A stretch of DNA of 7,564 nucleotides from the NCBI GenBank assembly GCA_903893935.1, contig CAITOD010000645.1, positions 1 to 7,564 of the forward strand. The letters are read 5' to 3'. This stretch comes from an uncultured Sphingomonadales bacterium (GTDB lineage: Bacteria; Pseudomonadota; Alphaproteobacteria; Sphingomonadales; Sphingomonadaceae). Below are positions 5,462-7,564 of this stretch, one piece after another. How positions within the stretch are numbered: the stretch's first letter is position 1; the number at the start of each line of letters is the position of its first letter. The notes under the pieces are model-generated. The model saw nothing but the letters and a program-made list of their open reading frames with translations. It was not told the DNA's origin and made no database searches. Both the position numbers and the translations under genes were made by a program.

Positions 5462-6117
5462 CGCAAACGCCCCGATGCAAGCAGAGCGGCCAGACCTTCG
5501 GGCAGCGGCAGATCGCTATGCGGGCCAGGCGCGGGTTCGGCCGCGCCAAGCGTGGTGTGCATCGGCAAGACACCGGCCCAGACCGGAACTTCGGCGTCTT
5601 CGGCGTCGCCTGGCGGGGCGTGGCGGTCTTTGACGCTGGCTTCCTCGATATCGAGCCACAGCACGCTGGTGGCTTTCAGCTCCTGCGCGGTCATCGTGCG
5701 CAAGCTGTCCCAGCGGCCGGGGAACAGATCGTCGACAAAGCGGCGCAAAGCGGCGGCGATGTCATCGGGGTTGGCGATGATCTGTGCGCGCCCGAACACC
5801 ATTGCCGAGCGGTAATTGACCGAATGGTTGAACGCCGACCGCGCCATGACATAGCCGTGCATCAGGCTGGCGGTCAGGCACACGCGCTGGCCTTCGACTT
5901 TGCGCAAAAACCGGCTGGCGGCCGAGCCGTGCCAATAGACCCGGTTGCCTTCGCGCCAGTGGATGGTCGGCGTCACATAAGGCTCGCCATCGATGATATA
6001 GCCGACATGGCACATCGGCGCGGCATCGAGCACGGCGTGAATCGCGGCGCTTTCGTGGGTGCCGCGCTCATGCAGGCGGCGAATCCGGCTGCGCTCGGTA
6101 ACGGGAAACTGGGTCAT
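5458..6117 (-). CDS. pyridoxamine 5'-phosphate oxidase-fold flavin-binding protein (NimA/COG3467-like)
   Basis: A 219-residue cytoplasmic protein with the split-barrel fold of the PNPOx-like group that binds FMN or another flavin/deazaflavin; the group includes nitroimidazole reductase NimA. Visible landmarks are HAVLDAAPMCHVGYIIDGEPYVTPTIHW (about 27-54), YWHGSAASRFLRKV (61-74, the usual phosphate-binding strand), ASLMHGYVMARSAFNHSVNYRSAMVFGRA (about 83-111) and a C-terminal VPVWAGVLP (177-185) typical of this subgroup. The ATG at 6117 has GGAG 6 bases upstream (reverse strand, 6124-6127). An in-frame start at 6150 is less well placed. The substrate is unknown; it is not PdxH itself. The gene is divergent from the transglutaminase-like gene and convergent with the DUF6445 gene, sharing a 4-base overlap at the stops. 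Confidence 0.85.
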   Translation of the reverse strand: MTQFPVTERSRIRRLHERGTHESAAIHAVLDAAPMCHVGYIIDGEPYVTPTIHWREGNRVYWHGSAASRFLRKVEGQRVCLTASLMHGYVMARSAFNHSVNYRSAMVFGRAQIIANPDDIAAALRRFVDDLFPGRWDSLRTMTAQELKATSVLWLDIEEASVKDRHAPPGDAEDAEVPVWAGVLPMHTTLGAAEPAPGPHSDLPLPEGLAALLASGRLR

Positions 6118-6138
6118 CGGGAACTCCGGTGTGGAAAC

Positions 6139-6155
6139 GCCGGTCACCAACCGGC
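6139..6155. promoter_or_regulatory. GCCGGT-N5-ACCGGC dyad in the divergent promoter region
   Basis: Perfect 6-bp arms at 6139-6144 and 6150-6155 with a 5-base centre lie just upstream of the flavoprotein gene. A TTGACG-like -35 on the reverse strand (6168-6173) would place its -10 at about 6145-6150, inside this dyad, though that -10 is poor. An operator here is plausible; a chance GC palindrome cannot be excluded. Confidence 0.3.
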
Positions 6156-6208
6156 AAACCCTCGCCGCGTCAACCCCACCGCATCCTAAAGAGGGTGCGG
6201 GCTAGCGG

Positions 6209-6236
6209 TTGCGCGACCCCGCTGCGGGGGTATAGA
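6209..6236 (+). promoter_or_regulatory. candidate sigma-70 promoter of the transglutaminase-like gene
   Basis: TTGCGC (6209-6214) and TATAGA (6231-6236) are separated by 16 bases. The spacer contains a small palindrome, CCCCG-CTG-CGGGG (6217-6229). The -10 lies 56 bases before the ATG at 6293. A short hairpin, CCGCC-GTGAA-GGCGG (6238-6252), would fall at the start of the transcript. Confidence 0.42.
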
Positions 6237-6292
6237 ACCGCCGTGAAGGCGGCACCGGCGCGCTTTGAACTCCACTGCGAAAGTTTGCCGCC

Positions 6293-7114
6293 ATGTTGAT
6301 ACGCGCCGGATACGATATCGGTTTTGCCGCGGGCCAGGCGGTGCCGATGCTCGCCAACTTGTCGGTCCATGCCTCGCGCAACAAGGACTTGCGCACCGCG
6401 CAGCGCATTTTCACGACGCCCGATGTGCCGCTTTATGATTATGTCGATACATTCGGCAACATCTGCACGCGGCTGACAATGCCCGCGGGCGGGATCACCA
6501 TTTCGTGCGGATTTGTCATTCACGATCCGTTCGAGCCCGACCCGGTGGTGCCGCACGCACGCCAGATCGCATTGGCCGATCTGCCCGACGATGTGCTGCT
6601 CTACTTGCTCGCCAGCCGCTATTGCGAGACCGACCGGCTGACCGAAGCAGCGTGGAACCTGTTCGGCCATGTGGCGCAAGGCTGGTCGCTGGTGCAGGCG
6701 ATCGTGACGTTTGTTCACGAACACATCCGCTTTGACTATATGGCTGCGCGCCCGACCAAGACGGCCTATGATGTGTTCCACGAACGCGTCGGTGTGTGCC
6801 GCGACTACGCGCACCTCGCGATCACGCTGTGCCGCTGCATGAATATCCCGGCGCGCTATTGCACCGGCTATATGGGCGACATGGACTTGCCCGCGCTGGT
6901 CGGCGACATGGATTTTTCGGCGTGGTTCGAAGTCTGGCTCGACGGGCGCTGGTATGTGTTCGATGCGCGGCACAATTACCCGCGGCGCGGGCGCATCCTG
7001 ATGGCACGCGGGCGCGATGCCGCCGATGCCGCGCTGGTCACCACGTTCGGCATGGTCACGCTGACGCGGTTCGATATCTACACCGACGAAGACCGGCTCG
7101 GCCTGACGAATTGA
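6293..7114 (+). CDS. transglutaminase-like protein (papain-fold, putative cysteine protease/amidase)
   Basis: A 273-residue protein of the bacterial transglutaminase-like superfamily, with no signal peptide. Residues 1-105 form the beta-rich N-terminal part seen in this subgroup (NLSVHASRNKDLR, then VPLYDYVDTFGNICTRL). The core follows: FVHEHIRFDYM (140-150), TKTAYDVFHERVGVCRDYAH with the nucleophile Cys169, and the strand WFEVWLDGRWYVFDARHN with Asp224. Where most relatives have a catalytic His before the AW(V/F)E strand, this protein has Ser209 (DMDFSAWFEVW). His227 follows the Asp closely. Such proteins are usually annotated as cysteine proteases or peptidases with unknown substrates. The ATG at 6293 has only a weak GAAAG upstream but gives the expected N-terminus. 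The gene is divergent from the flavoprotein gene and 96 bases ahead of a small basic-protein gene. Confidence 0.88.
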   Translation: MLIRAGYDIGFAAGQAVPMLANLSVHASRNKDLRTAQRIFTTPDVPLYDYVDTFGNICTRLTMPAGGITISCGFVIHDPFEPDPVVPHARQIALADLPDDVLLYLLASRYCETDRLTEAAWNLFGHVAQGWSLVQAIVTFVHEHIRFDYMAARPTKTAYDVFHERVGVCRDYAHLAITLCRCMNIPARYCTGYMGDMDLPALVGDMDFSAWFEVWLDGRWYVFDARHNYPRRGRILMARGRDAADAALVTTFGMVTLTRFDIYTDEDRLGLTN

Positions 7115-7120
7115 TGCCGG

Positions 7121-7141
7121 GTACGCGCTGCAGCGTGGTAC
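7121..7141 (+). terminator. imperfect hairpin after the transglutaminase-like gene
   Basis: GTAC (7121-7124) pairs with GTAC (7138-7141), enclosing the palindrome CGCTGCAGCG (7126-7135). It lies 7 bases after the stop. Only TTGT follows, so termination would be weak. No other terminator is seen before the next gene. Confidence 0.22.
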
Positions 7142-7210
7142 TTGTGCCGGGCGCCGTTCCCGTCGCCCATATGTGATGGCGTGCGAGGCCCGCGTCGAGG
7201 ACCCGATCGC

Positions 7211-7348
7211 ATGGCCAAATCGCAAAAACGCAGCACGCGCGAACTCCGCAAGCCCAAAGCCGACAAAGGCAAAGCCCCGGTGGCGCTCGCGGCAATCGAA
7301 AAATCGCCGGTCAAGCTCATCGCGCGCGAGCCCAAAGGCAAGCATTGA
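7211..7348 (+). CDS. small, highly basic conserved-type protein (45 aa)
   Basis: A 45-residue protein beginning MAKSQKRSTRELRKPKADKG and ending in LIAREPKGKH. It has about a dozen lysines and several arginines, no hydrophobic segment and no cysteine. GAGGA at 7197-7201 lies 9 bases before the ATG at 7211; starts further upstream read through non-family-like sequence. Similar short proteins with a (N/T)RExRKPK(A/K) core occur as uncharacterised genes in many proteobacteria, from my recollection. Composition suggests an intrinsically disordered, nucleic-acid- or ribosome-associated peptide, which is inference only. The gene lies between the transglutaminase-like gene and a REP-like hairpin, and may be transcribed with the former. 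Confidence 0.68.
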   Translation: MAKSQKRSTRELRKPKADKGKAPVALAAIEKSPVKLIAREPKGKH

Positions 7349-7376
7349 AGGTGGGCCGCGAGACCCATCTTCTTCG

Positions 7377-7396
7377 TCATTCCCGCGAAAGCGGGA
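7377..7396. repeat. REP/dRS3-like hairpin repeat ATTCCC-N8-GGGAAT
   Basis: ATTCCCGC (7377-7384) and GCGGGAAT (7389-7396) form a perfect 8-bp stem closed by a GAAA tetraloop, within the wider TTCGTCATTCCCGCG...GGGAATCCAG context. This form is a widespread intergenic repeat of proteobacteria and matches the ATTCCC-N8-GGGAAT pattern of Neisseria dRS3 elements. It lies 28 bases after the stop of the small basic-protein gene and may help end or stabilise its transcript, although no T-tract follows. One copy is present here; its repeat nature rests on known distribution. Confidence 0.7.
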
Positions 7397-7404
7397 ATCC
7401 AGTT

Positions 7405-7417
7405 GCGACCCATCGGG
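7405..7417. repeat. second small hairpin next to the REP-like element
   Basis: GACCC (7405-7409) pairs with GGGTC (7413-7417) around ATC. It lies 8 bases after the REP-like hairpin, so the two could form a composite BIME-like unit. Confidence 0.3.
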
Positions 7418-7564
7418 TCAGGCAAGATCGCTAGCTTAGAGCGCCCTGCGATAAATCTGTAACACCGTGACGGAGCCGATTTTGGCCCAGTGCAAGGAGG
7501 GATGGCGCAGGAATATCGGGAATATTTAGCTGCGCTGGCCTTCGGCTCAAGCCATCTCGACGCC
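7418..7564. other. right edge with no supported gene
   Basis: This stretch is AT-richer than the genes to its left. It contains AAGGAGGG followed at once by an ATG at 7502 with 21 open codons to the window edge (MAQEYREYLAALAFGSSHLD...). The spacing from the ribosome-like site to this ATG is only 1 base, which is too short. A GTG at 7490 is in frame, also without support. It also holds the dyad AATAT-CGGGA-ATATT (7512-7526). It could be the start of a gene, or part of an intergenic repeat element; it cannot be settled from this window. Confidence 0.3.

Noticed and set aside
5293..6189. A 298-codon forward open frame opposite the flavoprotein gene
   Set aside because: The reverse strand carries a recognisable PNPOx-fold protein with a ribosome site; the forward frame has neither.
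7502..7564. A new gene starting at the ATG at 7502
   Set aside because: The ribosome-like AAGGAGG is only 1 base away, only 21 codons are visible, and the peptide is not recognisable, so it is left as an unassigned edge region.

Overview
The window is a GC-rich, densely coded stretch of bacterial chromosome. Gene order and protein style point to an alphaproteobacterium, most likely in the Sphingomonadales (Novosphingobium, Sphingobium or Sphingomonas type). This placement is an inference: the window holds no rRNA or other taxonomic marker. There are nine protein genes, one cut by the left edge. I see no tRNA, rRNA, CRISPR array, transposase or phage gene.

Left half (1-3738), RNA and ribosome housekeeping: the 3' part of miaB (tRNA methylthiotransferase), then phoH (PhoH/YbeZ ATPase), ybeY (rRNA-processing endoribonuclease) and corC (CBS-domain CorC/HlyC protein). 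This is the familiar alphaproteobacterial set. The last three are tightly packed: phoH and ybeY overlap by 4 bases and corC starts 48 bases after ybeY. Between miaB and phoH lies a reverse-strand gene for a 41-residue secreted peptide. Its predicted mature form is 16 residues, 10 of them histidine, with a natural run of six. phoH therefore appears to have its own promoter.

Middle (3739-6117), where the usual order ends: apolipoprotein N-acyltransferase (lnt) often follows corC in alphaproteobacteria. Here a GcvA-like LysR regulator follows 10 bases after corC. Next come a spacer with three tandem 18-bp repeats, a DUF6445-type protein with a 2-oxoglutarate/iron-oxygenase-like residue pattern, and, convergent with it, a flavin-binding protein of the pyridoxamine-phosphate-oxidase fold. 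These last two genes share a TTAA as overlapping stop codons.

Right end (6118-7564): a divergent promoter region, a transglutaminase-like protein in which the usual catalytic histidine position reads serine, a 45-residue very basic protein, a REP/dRS3-like hairpin repeat, and about 150 bases with no supported gene.

I find no defence system or clear new multi-gene machine. The most unusual items are the histidine-rich peptide, the tandem repeats between the regulator gene and the DUF6445 gene, and the transglutaminase-like protein with its serine substitution.
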